NCBI GenBank assembly: GCA_013399875.1
Contig: VXAZ01009311.1
Span: 495,239 to 559,238 of the forward strand
Length of the DNA stretch: 64,000 nucleotides
Direction of reading: 5' to 3'
DNA from: Gymnorhina tibicen
Lineage: Eukaryota > Chordata > Aves > Passeriformes > Artamidae
The notes beneath the pieces are model-generated. The model saw only the letters and a program-made list of their open reading frames with translations, was not told the origin of the DNA and did no database searches. How positions within the stretch are numbered: position 1 is the stretch's first letter; each line of letters starts with the position of its first letter. Shown here piece by piece: positions 32,601 through 45,564 of this stretch. Position numbers and translations under genes: made by a program.

Positions 32601-35103
32601 TCCTGATTGTTGAAATATTTCCTTGAAGTTCTTTATAGAATAGGCTAGTTTTACCCTTATTTAGCAGGTAGATTTAGATCCCTCTAACTATAAGGGGACT
32701 ATATACCACTAGAAATCCATATATGAGCTCTGTGACTTCTCAGACACATCAGTGTCTCTAAGTTTGAGGAATTAATGCTTGTCATTGAAAATATTTACTT
32801 CAGCTTTCTCTAAGCAAAAGACAACTGAAGGACCTACAGTCTTGTGCTGCAGTCATTAGGCTGTGTCATCCTCCTCTCCCCAGTTAAAAGCTTCTTGTTG
32901 TCTCTTTTCTCAGCCAGAGAGGTACTCTGATTCAAGACAATGACATCAGTGGCCCAATTTTCTACTGTGGCCTTTAGATGTAACACATCTCTTTTAGTAA
33001 CCCAGTACCATTTTTTTTGCTATCAACCAAGCCATAGGTTCCTTTCTAATATGATACATGTTGTTCTATGGGAGTTTTTCTGATTTTTATGAGAGACTGT
33101 CCCACTTGGACCCACCTTTAACAACAAGAGGCAGGAAAGGGTCTTAAGCCCCTTAAAACCAGCTTAAAAGGGAAATGCTTTTCATACAGCAGCTCTTCAG
33201 TTTTCAAATGGTTCTTGCTCATTGTGCTTTGATCCTATTGATGCTGAATGCTCTCTTGCTATACCTCAGTGTGATATAATGGAAGGAACACCATGTGGTA
33301 GTCTGCAGAAAAGTCGATTAAACTAGCAGACATAAAACTGCAAACAGCTTTTACGCGTCACTAATGGACTGGGACCGCTTGGCTTTTATGATAGCTCAGA
33401 AAACCTTACACACCTGAGGTGCTGTAAAAATGAGTAACAGTTAAAAACAGGAAGAAATGTAAAGGACAAGGTGCAAAGCTAGATGGCTTTTGGCATGAGC
33501 TGTTCAACAGTGTCAGACCGTGGTCTGTTTACAGGTACAAACAAAATGAGCTCTCCTTCTCACGGGAGAACTGCCTTTATCCCAAATGTACCCTGGAAAC
33601 TTGGTGATCAAAAATTTGACTATTAGCAGAGTCCCTTTCCATCTGTTAAAAAGAGGCAATGGCTTTGGTCAACAGGGACATTTAAATTGTAGGTTCAATG
33701 TTTGGCTAACTAAGGATAAGACTCGGCACTTCTGTCAGAAACACTGGTCATTATTTCCCCACATCATGTTTAGCTCCGGCCAGTGCTGCCTGTCTTTCAC
33801 TTTCAGACCCTCAAGGCTTTTTGCCTTGTCACCCTGTTGCCACACGTAATGTCTACATGGTTCTGTCTCTCCTTTTAGGGCTCAGGACTCAGAAGGACGA
33901 AAGTTCTGCCAAATCCTTTTCTCCTCTCCTCAACTGGCAGACACATGGGCTAATTCTCCAAGACAAACTTAACAAAGCAGTATCAGAGAAATGACAAATT
34001 TCTATAAATAATGCTGAATACTGCAAATGATATGCCTGAAAAAATCACTTGATCATTAAACAAGAGAAGATGCCTTCTGTAAAATAAATAAACCATGAAA
34101 AGAGAAGGCAAACTTGCAATTTAATATTCATAAGGCCTGAACTGCTCAGGAAGATCTTGGCCAAATGTGAAGACACTCTGTGTGTCATGCACTTTTGACA
34201 GATGCTGTCCCCAAAGAAAAGCTGAAGCCAAGTCTGACACCTGACTCATACCAACAGGGAAGACAGAGAAATCTCCAATGCTGGCTCAACTAGGCAGGAG
34301 ACAGCAGGGTTTTTTATGGCAAAATCTTTTGACTGTCATAAATTTTCATGCTCTGTACCTCGATACCATGATGAAAAGTGATGGATTAGATCCATTTGTC
34401 ATTATTAAGATTCTTGCTCATAGTTGGAAGAAAAAAGTTAACTTGCAGATAGTATAGCTTGATTAAGTGGAAGCCACACATGCTAAAGAAAACCAACCCT
34501 AACTGCAGAGCTTTGACCTAAAATGAATCAGGTTTGGTCTTAACTGACTGAGTACCAAAATGTATATTCTATTATTTTTTATCTTGCTGTGGTAATTAAT
34601 GTAAGAAATGTTTCATGCCAAGTTAACTGCACCTGTAATGTCCTCAGATTAAAGAAATTGGAAATAGCATCTCTGTCAGACTGGTTGCACAGTGTTCTCA
34701 TCCCCTGAAGGAAACCCAAGCTCTGCTGATTAAGAAGACTTCAGCTTTTGATCATGAGTTATTGGATATCGACCCATCATTCAGTCAGGGCTGCAGACTG
34801 ACTGTCCTGAACTGAAAGGCTTGGAATCAGATCACATCCAGGGGGAACAGCTCTCCAAGCAAAACTTCCTTCTCATCTAAATCAAGTCTACAAATAGCAA
34901 CTCACGTTTGTCAGACATTCATCAAATGTGACATGCCTCATGGAGCTAGGCCACAAAAACACAGGAACCTGTCATAATAACCTCATGCAAGACAGTAGAC
35001 GGTCCTGATGCTGTATGACATGCCGGGGAGCAGATATCATGCTTCCCGAGCAGGTGAATGTAAAACTCAATCTTGTAGAAAGAGAAATTGTCACTCATAA
35101 ACT

Positions 35104-35136
35104 GGGGGGGGGGGGGGGGGGGAAAAAAAAAAAAAA
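35104..35136 (+). repeat. G19 then A14 homopolymer junction
   Basis: Nineteen G (35104-35122) followed directly by fourteen A (35123-35136). The G run is exceptional for this window. Confidence 0.95.
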
Positions 35137-35700
35137 GGAGACTATCTGATCCAATTAAAGTGTACATTGATTACTGTCAGGTTGCAGAAATGCTGACACA
35201 CAAGGATTGATCCTGCTTGAAGATGGTGCATGAAGCAGCAAGCCCCAAAACTGGGGGCTATCAGTCTTTCCAAATCCACAAGAAGTAGCCGCTAAACCCA
35301 GGCACAAAAGTTCTCCAAAATTAGGTATCTCAGCCTATCTCTTAAAAGCACTACTGGTTTGACAACGCTTAGCACTATTTTTGTTATTGTTCAGTACAGA
35401 ATGCTGCAATTTAGATCCTCCTGCAGCAAAGAGCTGCCTGCAAGTCTCTAGGCTATGCAAGGACCAGCTCCACCAAAAACACAGCAGACAAGATATGATG
35501 AGCAAGACCAGCCAGTGTCTATCCAAGCCCAGCTGGCTTCAGGAGGGCAGCAGGACTGTATCAGGAGGTAGCACAAGGGGACGGTTTTGAAATATAGCTG
35601 AAATCAACACCAAAATCAACACCGAAAGAAAGTAAAGTAAAACAAAAATCTTCAAAAAAAAGAGAAGCTTTTAACAAAACTGCTTCCTTTTCAAAATTGG
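35137..35700. other. Unique sequence, nothing recognised
   Basis: No gene or repeat recognised between the homopolymer junction and the CR1 copy. Confidence 0.45.
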
Positions 35701-35702
35701 GG

Positions 35703-35926
35703 AGTGAGAGAAAGTAGGTTTAGATTGAAAGAAATTCCTGGCTGTGTGGGTGGTGAGGCCCCGGCACAGAGAAGCTGTGGCTGCCCCATTCCTGGCAGTG
35801 TCCAAGGCCAGGTTGGACAGGGCTTTGGAGCAATCTGGGATAGTGGAAGGTGTCCCTGCCCATTGCAGGGGGTGGAACGACATGAGCTTTAACATTCATT
35901 CCAACCCAAACCATACTGTGATTCTT
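35703..35926 (+). mobile_element. CR1 LINE 3' end (about 225 bp), well preserved
   Basis: Sense orientation: GGTTTAGATTGAAAGAAATTCCTGGCTGTG, GGTGGTGAGGCCCCGGCACAGAG, AGAAGCTGTGGCTGCCCCATTCCTGG, CAGTGTCCAAGGCCAGGTTGG, GATAGTGGAAGGTGTCCCTGCCCATTGCAGGG and the tail CCAACCCAAACCATACTGTGATTCT. The CAGGTTGCCC block usual before AGAAGCTG is missing, a small internal deletion. Confidence 0.96.
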
Positions 35927-38900
35927 TTTTGCCCCCTAATGATTTGTTCCTTCTGAAAATTTTCCCTTTTTTAAGTGGACATTTCCTTCCTTCACCATTC
36001 TTCCTTTATATCCCTTTCTTTATTTTCAACCTCTTACAATCTCACTTTTCCATAATGAAAGCAGAGATAAAATTAGGAAAATAAAATTACAGATTAACAC
36101 TTTTAACAAATTTTTCACAACAAAAATCTCAAACAAGCAAATATTAATCTGTTTTGGAAAGACAAAATCAAATAGTAATTAAAAAAAAATCTTACTTAAG
36201 TAAATTTATTGGAAAAATCCTATAGCCAGTAACAAGTTCATTTATTTTCTTGTCCTAAAAGAAAAGAAAGATGGATGGGTTTGGTTCACCCAGTAAGTGG
36301 TTCAGGGGCCCAATGTGTCCAGTTGTGTCACATCCAGACACAACCACAACACTCACATGTGGATGTTTCTGTGACACAGACAGTATAAAATGATACCTAC
36401 ATTTATACTACTCAAAGTGTATCCCCTTAGGTTAAATTACATCAATTTTCCTTGTGTCAGTTCATTCGCCTTCAAAAAAAAGGAAACTAATATGTCTTGT
36501 GACCATTTCAAAAATTACATTTAATCCACTGACAAAATTATAGACAGAAAATATTAAAATACATGGACCTATCTGTCTAATGTATTGATACATTTTCGAT
36601 CAGTCGATGAAGTGATGCTATATACCACAGAAATATTCCAACTGACTGACCAGAAGGAATGTAAAACTCAGCCTTTCCCTGGAAGAAATCGTGACTGCTC
36701 AACTTTGACTTATGTCCTTTAGCAAAAAATAGGTAATTGCTGAAGTAAGTAATAGCTTATAGCTGATTTTTTAATGTAAAACAATAGAAGTCTATAGTTT
36801 GCAGATAGAAATTCTTTCCCTTTTGATGGTCAAGTTCTAAATTACTGTAACAGACATTTCATTGACAATCTGTGATGGTCAGAGATGGGTAACAGTGCCC
36901 ACCCAGTGGATGTTGCTGTCTGTGAGCTTGAAGTTACAAAAACCTCCCAAAACTGCAAGGCACCTTGGAAAAATCTGCACATAGAACTTCAGACAGGCAC
37001 ACCCCTCTTCCTAAGACAAGACATAAGAGATCTTTTATACTATGACAAAAAAAGTGATAAAAATGCCCTCCTGGATGGTTGAGAATTTGCAGCTGGAATG
37101 AGGTGCTTTATGATTAATGTCCTGTGAGGAGGATGCTGTAAACAAAACATTATTTTGTATTGCAAATAAATGGATCTGCTAAGTGCTGTCTAAATCCCGC
37201 CAGGTACCAGTTGTCCACAGCTCTGAGAAAAATGCATTTGCAGAGCACTTAGTGTCAAGAAAGCCCATCTCTTGGTGCCAAAGGGTTAAGAGTCTCTCCA
37301 AATCAGAGGATAAACTCATTAAAATGGGCCATTACTGGAGAAAGAAGAAGCCCCAAGACTCCTTCCCCATTTCTTTGCCAGGTTAGCAGGAGGAACCAAA
37401 GAGCATAATACAGGTTTGAGTGCACATAAAACAATAGTAAGCTCCATAAGGAATGAGGATTCCAAAGTAAATAGAATACTGAAAGTCAGCAGAGGCAAAA
37501 GTTAACTTAATACAAAATACTTGACTCTCAGGTAAGGCATTAAGATGCTGTTTTGGCAGCCAGAACTAATAGCAGGCTTGCTGAAAGGGTATTGGCTTCA
37601 GAAAGAAGACAAATACAATCCTAATCCCTTTTTCCTGCCACACGCTGGAGATGAGTGAAACCCAAGGGGAAAATTCTTATTACAGCAAATAGGTGCAAGT
37701 CCACAGGAAAAATTAAGTCAACTTGACAATTTACAAATTTCCTTTCAAGCATGAAAGGTGGATGAAAACAGAAGGTTATTTTTAAATCCAAACCACAGTA
37801 TTTTTTATCGGTTAATATCGTTGCCGAAGAATAAGGGACATAGGAAAAGAGTCCATAATGAACACAAGCTTCATTTCACTGGCACAAAGCCAGGACAAAA
37901 TAACTTTTGTTAGACAAGCAATATTAGAAAATCTAATACTAGGAAGAGACATTTTTCCTTCTTCCCATCAGGGACAGTGAGACCTGGCAGTTTATCCACA
38001 GCTTTCTGGGTGAAGATGCAAACCAAGGTAAAATCTGCTTATCCCTGACTTTGCTGGGTAAGGAATATACAGCACAATGTTCCTCAGTTAAAAAAAAAAA
38101 AAAAAGTTCCTTTACTGTGTGCTTCACGTTCCTTCTGATTTATTCCCCTGCAGACAAAAGAGGATTAGGGATAATCAAAGTTTGCCATCAGCATACCTGT
38201 ACTATTCCACAAATGAAAGACCTTGAGCTTTGTGGAAAATACCCATACTGTTAGGTGGGCATCTGCTTAACTCTTATGGACCTTTAACATATGTTTTGAA
38301 ATGCTCAGGCATGGCAGGACCTAGCAGTATTAAATCTTGCTTTTGTAGGTGGAAAAAATTGCAATCCATGCTCTGTTACAGTGAATTGACCGTACAGATC
38401 AAATTATATCCTACCCACTACATAGAGACAGATACGCTCCTGAATCTTGAGCTCAAATGCTCCCACCTCCCTTCTGGCATCCAGCAAGCCGCACTTCCAC
38501 TGTTCATTTTGGGCATGGAAAATAAATACCTCCCTCTCCAAATGCATTGTGGTTTGGGTGTACAGCAACACAAGTGTGATGCAGTCAGTGAAGATTGTAC
38601 CTGGGGCAAAAAGAGCTAGTTTGGGGAGGAAATGCTGACTGCTAAAATCACATTTTTCCTTGATGCTCCGAAAAGTGGTTTCTTGCCTTTTTTCCCCCCC
38701 ATTGTAGATCCAGATGTCCTTTCCTGTTGAGTGAGGAAATCAAAGCAGGCCACTCTGTTCAAGTTGCTGCATGAGGTCTAAGCACACGTGGCTGCCATGA
38801 AAGCATGCTTGACAAGGAAAAAAGATCTGATGCTGAGGAGCTGAGAGATGCTGGGGGAAAAGAAACTGCATCTTAGGCACTGGAAGAAGAAATTTTACCC

Positions 38901-39949
38901 TTCCCCTGTAGATCATAGAGGAGTCTAAGGGACGTGGCAGATGAGATGAGAGAATTGGTTTGGAAATTTGCTCTGTTGTTTCTCACAGAGGTCACATGGG
39001 TGGAGAAACATGTCCAGTCCTAGGGGTAGTCTGTGAACTTAAGGCTGAAGCCGTGCAGAAATAATTCCCTGGAGGAAAGAACATCAATTAAAATTCCGAA
39101 ATGGAAAACATCACAGAGGCTCATAAAAAGACAATATTTAAATGTCTTTGTCAGCAGATACTCTGGATTATCATGTGCTACCTCAGATAGCAAAGAATGA
39201 CCAGACAATAAATACAACAAAAATGCCCGATCACAACAAAATGCTACAGGAAATTTCTACACCAAAAGAGGAGTCCCTCTAGCAGCACTTTTTAATGATT
39301 TTTCTCTATATGACTTATGACTGAATATAATATACATGTACCTGAGCTAGCAGGACAGGGTCTAGTGTGATCTAGAATAAGTTAATTACATAATTGCTAC
39401 CATGAATTGCATTGTAATGCTACTAATATACAAAAAGGGTTTGCAGGATTGGGACCTAAGCTCCTATCCCATGAAACTTACCCCAAATCTCTAGTTAACT
39501 CTTTTTGTAATACCACTCTTCTTTGACAGCACCTAATTAGAGAATTTCTTGGTGAGAGATATCTATGACTATCTGTATGCATATAGAAATATTCACATAA
39601 ATAAGCATGTAAGTATCTACAGATGAATAGATAACTGTCTTTATATGGAGAGATTTTAGCCAACATTAAAATACATCTTCTTTCCAGCAATGTCAACAAA
39701 ATTATAACAGATGCAGATGTCTGAAAATTTCAGTTGGTTTGAGTTTTAAGATTTTTTGGTACAGATACATCCTCTCTAATTTTATCTATTTAGTTAATTG
39801 CTCTGAGTTAGGTCTTGGTCACTCTTGTATTTCTCTATAGTTGAAAGAAAGGAGATGAAGATGTTCTTTGAGAAGGTGACTCTGATCTTTTTTGGGTTGA
39901 ATCACCCTCTGGAGGTGCCTATTTCATCCCTGCCTAAGCAGCCAATGTA
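35927..39949. other. Unique AT-rich DNA, no gene recognised
   Basis: Contains a GTTGTGTC/GACACAAC inverted repeat (36322-36344), an A16 run (38090-38105) and a 129-codon plus frame at 38230-38619 whose product I do not recognise. No exon supported. Confidence 0.45.
36322..36344. repeat. Perfect 8-bp inverted repeat, 7-base spacer
   Basis: GTTGTGTC at 36322-36329 and GACACAAC at 36337-36344. Confidence 0.9.
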
Positions 39950-39955
39950 GGATTA
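39950..39955. repeat. Left target-site duplication of the 39956-40249 LTR
   Basis: GGATTA, identical to 40250-40255. Confidence 0.88.
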
Positions 39956-40249
39956 TGTTGCATGAAGGCCTTGTTCCCTTCCTAAAATCATGGCTCAGGC
40001 CTGTTACTTCGGCTAAGTAGAAAAGGACTGTGGGAAAGAGACACAGCTGAATTAAGGGTAGAAAAACATGCTGCGTGATCATCGCGTGCTCACATCGTGG
40101 TGTGTGGTGGTTGGTTGAATTACGTTTGTTGTGCTTTAAAACTATGTAAACAGATAACTGGCTACCTGCTTAAAAAGGCCGGGTTTTTGTAATAAAGAGG
40201 CTCTCCTTTGCACCTGCCTGGGGACTCTGCGTCACTCATTATGACAACA
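39956..40249 (+). mobile_element. Solo LTR of an endogenous retrovirus (294 bp), GGATTA target duplication
   Basis: The element begins TGTTGCATGAAGG and ends TTATGACAACA, with TGTTG/CAACA terminal inverted repeats. It is bounded by perfect 6-bp direct repeats GGATTA at 39950-39955 and 40250-40255. Six-base duplications are typical of class II (ERVK, beta-like) elements. Within it, a TTAAAAAGGCCGGG promoter-like block (about 40170-40184) is followed by a polyadenylation signal AATAAA at 40191-40196, in the order U3-R-U5 on the plus strand. No internal genes or second LTR are present, so it is a recombined solo LTR. The class is inferred from duplication length and size; I did not recognise the exact family. 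Confidence 0.88.
40191..40196 (+). terminator. LTR polyadenylation signal
   Basis: AATAAA about 53 bases before the LTR 3' end; a GT/CT-rich stretch follows (CTCTCCTTTGCACCTGCCTG). It fits the R/U5 border of a retroviral LTR. Confidence 0.65.
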
Positions 40250-40255
40250 GGATTA
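40250..40255. repeat. Right target-site duplication of the 39956-40249 LTR
   Basis: GGATTA, identical to 39950-39955 and directly after the terminal CA. Confidence 0.88.
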
Positions 40256-41257
40256 CTTCTTACTTAGCACACTGACTTAAAAAATTGAAGTCGAATTTGG
40301 TCCCTAGTTCCAAATTCCTTGATCAGCCAAATAAAACAATGTTTCCCCTTATCTGGGGCGGGTCAGTAGAAAGGTGCTTGAAGACAGTGTTTGTTCAGAG
40401 GTTGATTTCATCTTGGGACAGGCATCTGGAACTGGTGACATCAATTCTAGAGGTGTCAGCCCAACATGACTGGCCTCACATGATTATGTTACAACTTTCT
40501 GATAGCTGAAGTCACATGAGGTGCTCCTCTCGCTCCTCTTTTCAAGATAAGCATGTTTTCACTCATCTGGGTGAATCTCAGATTTCCTTGAAAAACCATC
40601 TCTTAAAATTCAAGCACAGCTAGGATGAAGCATAGTGCATTTTTTTCAATCTCTTACAAGACTGTACCTATCATTTAGGACAGAAAATGATTTAAGCCTG
40701 AGCTAGACACCCAAGCTTCAGCACAGATAATAGAAAGAGGCAAACATCTTCTGAGGGCAATTAATCCCCAGAGCTGGTCTTGATTTTGGTAAAGTAAAAG
40801 TCGTTTTGGGGTGGGTATGAAATGTAGGAATGTCTTGCAACAGTGATAAATAGAAGGAGACGTGTCATGAGACAAGAAGAGTGAAGGCAACAGTACAGCT
40901 GCTAAACATCTAAGCTAGGGGTGTACATGCTGGAATTCATCTCATCCAACTTCATCCACTTAAAAGATCATCATCAGGCCCAAGTTAATTTAGCCTCTTT
41001 TCTAGCTGATGGAGAGAGCATGACCAGAGGGCCCATCTGGTATCTGCACTATTGGCAGCCGAAACACTCATGGCATGTGCCAGCACTTGACATCAACTTT
41101 AGCACAAACTTTGATGACTAATTGCTGGGTGGCTTACTTTTAGTCAACTTAAGTGAGCTGAGATGGATTCCATACTAGATATTTCCTATGGAGGCAAATT
41201 TGCTTCATTTAAATGTTGAGTTGAGAACAGGACATAGTCTTTCAAAAATTCTTCTGT
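40256..41257. other. Unique sequence, nothing recognised
   Basis: No gene or repeat family recognised. Confidence 0.4.
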
Positions 41258-41655
41258 GCCATAGGCTCAGGAAATGTAAAGCCTGGAAAAAGAGCATCAG
41301 CACACCTAGTCTAACCACTTGGATATCATCAGCTATTTACTGCCACACAATTATAACTGCACTAAACCCAGTCAAATGCTTTTGCTTAAACTTAATCCGA
41401 ACTTGGCTACATTTACTTTTCAGTGTTGGACTGAAGACATCAAAAGCAAGAGAATTTCCCTCATCTCTGTAGTTTGTTCTGAGAGTTAATTCCCTTCTCC
41501 ACTATAAATGTGCACCTTTTTTCCCCATTTGAATTTGCCTGGCTTCCAGCCACTGACTCTTGTTAAGACTTTATCTTCAAGATTCAAGATCCTTTTACAA
41601 CCCAGCATATTTCCCTTAGGAGGCAACTTACACATGGTCACAGAGGAAATATATA
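41258..41655 (-). mobile_element. Old amniote-type CR1 3' region (about 400 bp)
   Basis: The plus strand is the antisense of an ancient CR1/L3-like consensus also known in turtles and crocodiles. Matching blocks occur in order: CACACCTAGTCTAACCACTTGGATATC, GTTGGACTGAAGACATCAAAAGCAAG, TGTAGTTTGTTCTGAGAGTTAATTCC, TATAAATGTGCACC, ATTTGAATTTGCCTGGCTTCCAGCCACTGACTCTTG and CAACCCAGCATATTTCCC. Divergence is high but colinearity over about 400 bases is persuasive. The copy must predate the avian CR1 3' ends elsewhere in the window. Confidence 0.8.
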
Positions 41656-44600
41656 ACAGCGCAAGGAACCAAACCTTATACTCTGAAATCTCAGGATAAT
41701 GCCCAGATCATCAGCTCATCCATGCTGCTGACAGCACTTTGGAGAATGGGGATGGATAATGGTTATTAATGCAGCATGCAGAAAGGGTTTTTACAGGTGA
41801 GACTGTGAGAAAGGACAGTGTTACCTCTGTCTCGTCCAGTGACACACACTGCATGCGGCAGCTGGGGCACCACAGAAGAGACGTGGTTATACAGGACACA
41901 AATGTCTCAGGAACTCAGCAATGTATGGCTCTGGCCTCTCATGAGACAGACTGCTTCCCACATTTCTGCTTCAACCTGTTTCTAACCTAATAGCAAATGT
42001 CTGCCTTGATTGTACTCTGACTTTCATGAACCAGACAATGCTCTCTGCAACACTGCAAGTAGCAGGTGCCCCTGAGCCTGACATCCCTCATCCTCTTCCT
42101 CCAGCTTCCCCTCCTGGCATCCTGAGGTTATTGTGGCAAAGACACATGAAAGGGCACATAACTTTTATGGCAAGTGGCACAATTCATATATGAAAAAGCA
42201 CCTTCTCCCTCCCTGGAGCTTCACCTTGACGTCGTGAACTGAAGCTCTGCTCTCTGTCTGCTGCAGCCCCACATAAAAAGAAAATTGTTTCTCATAAATT
42301 ACTTCAGAAATGCACATTGCATGTTAATTGTAAAATAAACAGTTTAAATTCATTTCATTGAGCACAACATCAGAAAGAAAATGAGCCAACTGCAGTAGAT
42401 TATTTTCGTTGGATAGGTTTCAATCATCTTTACTGATGCCCTTCATTCTTCTCCTGATTACCATCACTAAAAACCCCCACAGCAAATTTCATCTGAGTAT
42501 CTAAAAATAGAGATATTTATAACTTAGCTGTTTTTGTCTCTCAGTTCTCCTCCCCCTTTCCTCCTTGCATTTCTGATCAGACTTATTTCAGAAATACGTA
42601 AAACATCCATGCAAGGACTATATACAGAGAGGAATCTGGGGACATGACCACCTTCTTTTTTATCTGTACCACAGCTGGCCCAAGGAGTAGGTTCAGCCCA
42701 TTCCCATTTGCTCTGCTGAAAGTTGTCCCATGAGACTTCTCTCAGCTGCTTATATGAACAGTGCCTATTGACATTCAGATCCAGCCAGGTTAGCAAAGAG
42801 TTCCTAATTAGACTGGTTAAACAAACCTAGTTTGCTTTCACCAAAAAAAAGAAAAAAAAAGAGTGAAGCAGAAAACACAAACAGTCCATCCCACAGGCCA
42901 GCAGGAGCAGAATGCAATAGATGGGGCAAGACACAGAGCAGCATCTTCTTCTGCTAGTTGCACTACATCCAAGAGATACGTGATCAAGGCATTAGCACAA
43001 ATTCTCTTTTGGAATAAAAGCGCCACTTCACACCAAGGAGGAGCCAGCTGATAAGCTGGATGCAAAACCAGCAAGTTTCACAAGTCTCAGAGATGGGTGG
43101 ATGTCACCCTTCTGTGTTTGATCTTTTGTTTGACATCCCAAAAATTAAGCAATTCACACTGAAGTCAGAAGTCTACATGTTGAGCCTACCATGATCACTT
43201 TGTAGGTTGCAAGTCATACCTTAAGGCACAAGATAACTTGAAACTTAGCCCAGGCTTGTTTGAAATTCAGCTCAGGTTCATAGAACTACAAACCTCAGTT
43301 AACCCTATGAACTTGGCTCAGTTTTAGGGTTTGAACACTCCAGGTCTAAACACATTTAAAACACTTTTCTTTTTTTAAAAGCAGCCTGGGCAACAACTGA
43401 AAGCATTGGGAAAAGTTCCTCTGCATAGGAAAGTAGCTAATGCATCAAGTTATGGTTTCTTAATGGCATTCAATTAACACATCACCGTTGTTAGTTGATT
43501 AAAAATTAACTGTGAATACACATTTAACATTTAGTACTTACAAATGTTCCTTGATTTATTAAAATTGTCAGGAGTTAAGGCGTCTTGGGATAAGCAAGGA
43601 ATATTTTCTTTGCCTATTTTGGTAACTCTGTAATGAAGCAAGCAGTTTTTAATAGGGAATTCAGACTTGTTGAAAACTTTTCTGTAAAGCACATTATAAA
43701 TCATTCTTCAGATATTAAACGCTCACTTTGCTCAGTTCGTGCTGTTTGTGAAAGTGTGTATTGACTAGCTGCTGTTGCACTGGAAGAAATCCCCTACTTC
43801 AGAATTGCAAAAGAAGGGAATGTTGTCAGGAAAAGCACAGATGAGTTTCCTCTCATACCGTGTCTGCCAACGGGAAATCTCCACACTGACATTTTGGGTT
43901 GCAGTATGGCAACAAATGTCACCATGGGCCTTTTGCTGCCTGTGCCACTGCTACATCAACAAGGCAAGAGGTGACACCCCCAGCCTGTGGTTAGGAGCAA
44001 GCAGATGGAAAGCCATGCTCAGGAGAAGCACAGCCAGTGCTGGATGTGATGTGCATCCTGCACACGGAGGGTTTCCAGTGACTGGCAATCCCACCCCACC
44101 TCTGATGTGACTTACAGGACTACCTCTGGCAGACCCATGGATGCAACCAGCCCGTGTTCCCTGTCATCTGATACCAACGTAGTTCCTCCTATGATCTTCC
44201 TAAATTTGGAAATGTCAGTACTGATGGGGTATACTGGGCTGGCTCTGACTGCACGTGCAGTTACTGCAATCACATGTTCAAATAGACATTTAAGCCTCTG
44301 AAGAAATATTTGTACTCTCAGATGTGGCTAATGTGTTTATTGAACGAGGTCCAGGCAGTGACAGGCATGAGGACACTGCACAAATAGAAACAGTGCAACC
44401 AAGAAGCAGCAATAGCAGTGCAAAGAGCTCAACATTTCAGCTAAAAAAGTCAAGGAAAAGAGGACTTTGCTCCTACCTGAGCACTGACATTTCAGGTCTG
44501 CCTGCTTTAGTCCATGATTATGCCTCTCTGATGAAGTGACATATGGATGCAGATCACGAAAACAAGACCCCTACAATGTGAGCATTTGGTCACATTTTGG

Positions 44601-45564
44601 TTTGCTCATGAGATGCCGACAAAAATCTCTTAAACACAGAAGTTGACTTCAAGCACTGTAATTTTCTGTTTTTGCTCTGCCACACTGCTCTATCCCCAGT
44701 ATAAAGCAAATGAGGAAAAAAAATTAGAAGAGAAATGAAAAAAAATGAAAAAAAGCAAGCTTGGGAGCACTTTTTATCACATTCCCCTCTGACTTGCTCG
44801 TGGGGAATACAGCAGTGTTTTTCCCTAGTTCTGTACCTAATGAAACTCTTGTCATGATGCAGGGATTAATCTGATTATTTATTATTTGCATTAGGATGAT
44901 ACCATCTGCCCTTCCTTCCCCTCTCTTCTCTTCTCTTCCTCCCTGAATGATTAAGGACCTGTTGTGTTCAGCAAGATGGGCACTGTGTTAAGAAAAGGTG
45001 GTTATCCCTGTTTCAAGGAAGGGAAGTGAGGTGGGGAGAATTTAGGGATTTAGCTGGAGTTTGCCTAAGCACAGCCAAAAGCATCCTATCCATTTCTGTG
45101 GGCTGTGTATCAGGCCCTAAGCATAAGCCTGCTCTGCATAAAACATCACTGTGAGATAGAGATTTAAATTGGCTCCAAAATAGCCGAGGGTCTGAACTGC
45201 AGCATCGACACCTGAGGAGAGGCTAGTTCTGACTGCTCAAGCAGACTGGTCATCCCAGCTTGGTGCTGGTAAACTGAGGTCCTGCAGCCTCCTCATTCAG
45301 AGCTGGCTCAGTGTACAGCACTCCAGGCTGTGTCAAACACAAATGCCCAGGATAACCTCCCTCAACTAGCACAGGAAGCCGTAAAATGAGAAAATAATGT
45401 TTTCAATCATAATATGTACTTTACCACCATCCTGTCTCAAAGTACATCTGCCACGCTGACAAAACAGGGTTTGGGATGAATGGTAAATAAGAACATTGCT
45501 TTCAGCTTTGCCTGTTCTCTGCTGTATTCGCTGTTTCTCTTAACGGGTCTAAAATTGCAGTTTA
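41656..45564. other. Unique DNA, no gene recognised
   Basis: Contains an A-rich run (42841-42861), an A-rich patch at 44717-44755 and short frames (111 codons at 43775-44110, plus) of no known family. A CTCTT-type pyrimidine patch lies at 44918-44941. Confidence 0.45.

Larger units (their letters stand above)
24261..35103. other. Unique AT-rich DNA, 10.8 kb, no gene recognised
   Basis: The longest stretch without a confident element. It holds a polypurine tract (25351-25433), an alternating TA/CATATG run (26412-26446), an (AAAC)n run (26656-26686) and two blocks that look like conserved non-coding DNA (24850-25210, 25850-26110). The segment 28840-29060 faintly resembles an old antisense CR1, but I could not anchor it. 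All frames are short and unremarkable. Confidence 0.45.

Noticed and set aside
38041..38110. A16 run as the tail of a retroposed gene
   Set aside because: No upstream gene-like sequence or flanking direct repeats were found; processed pseudogenes are also rare in birds.
40002..40249. Alternative LTR start at TGTTACTTCGG
   Set aside because: Flanks give no target duplication, whereas a start at 39956 gives a perfect 6-bp one.
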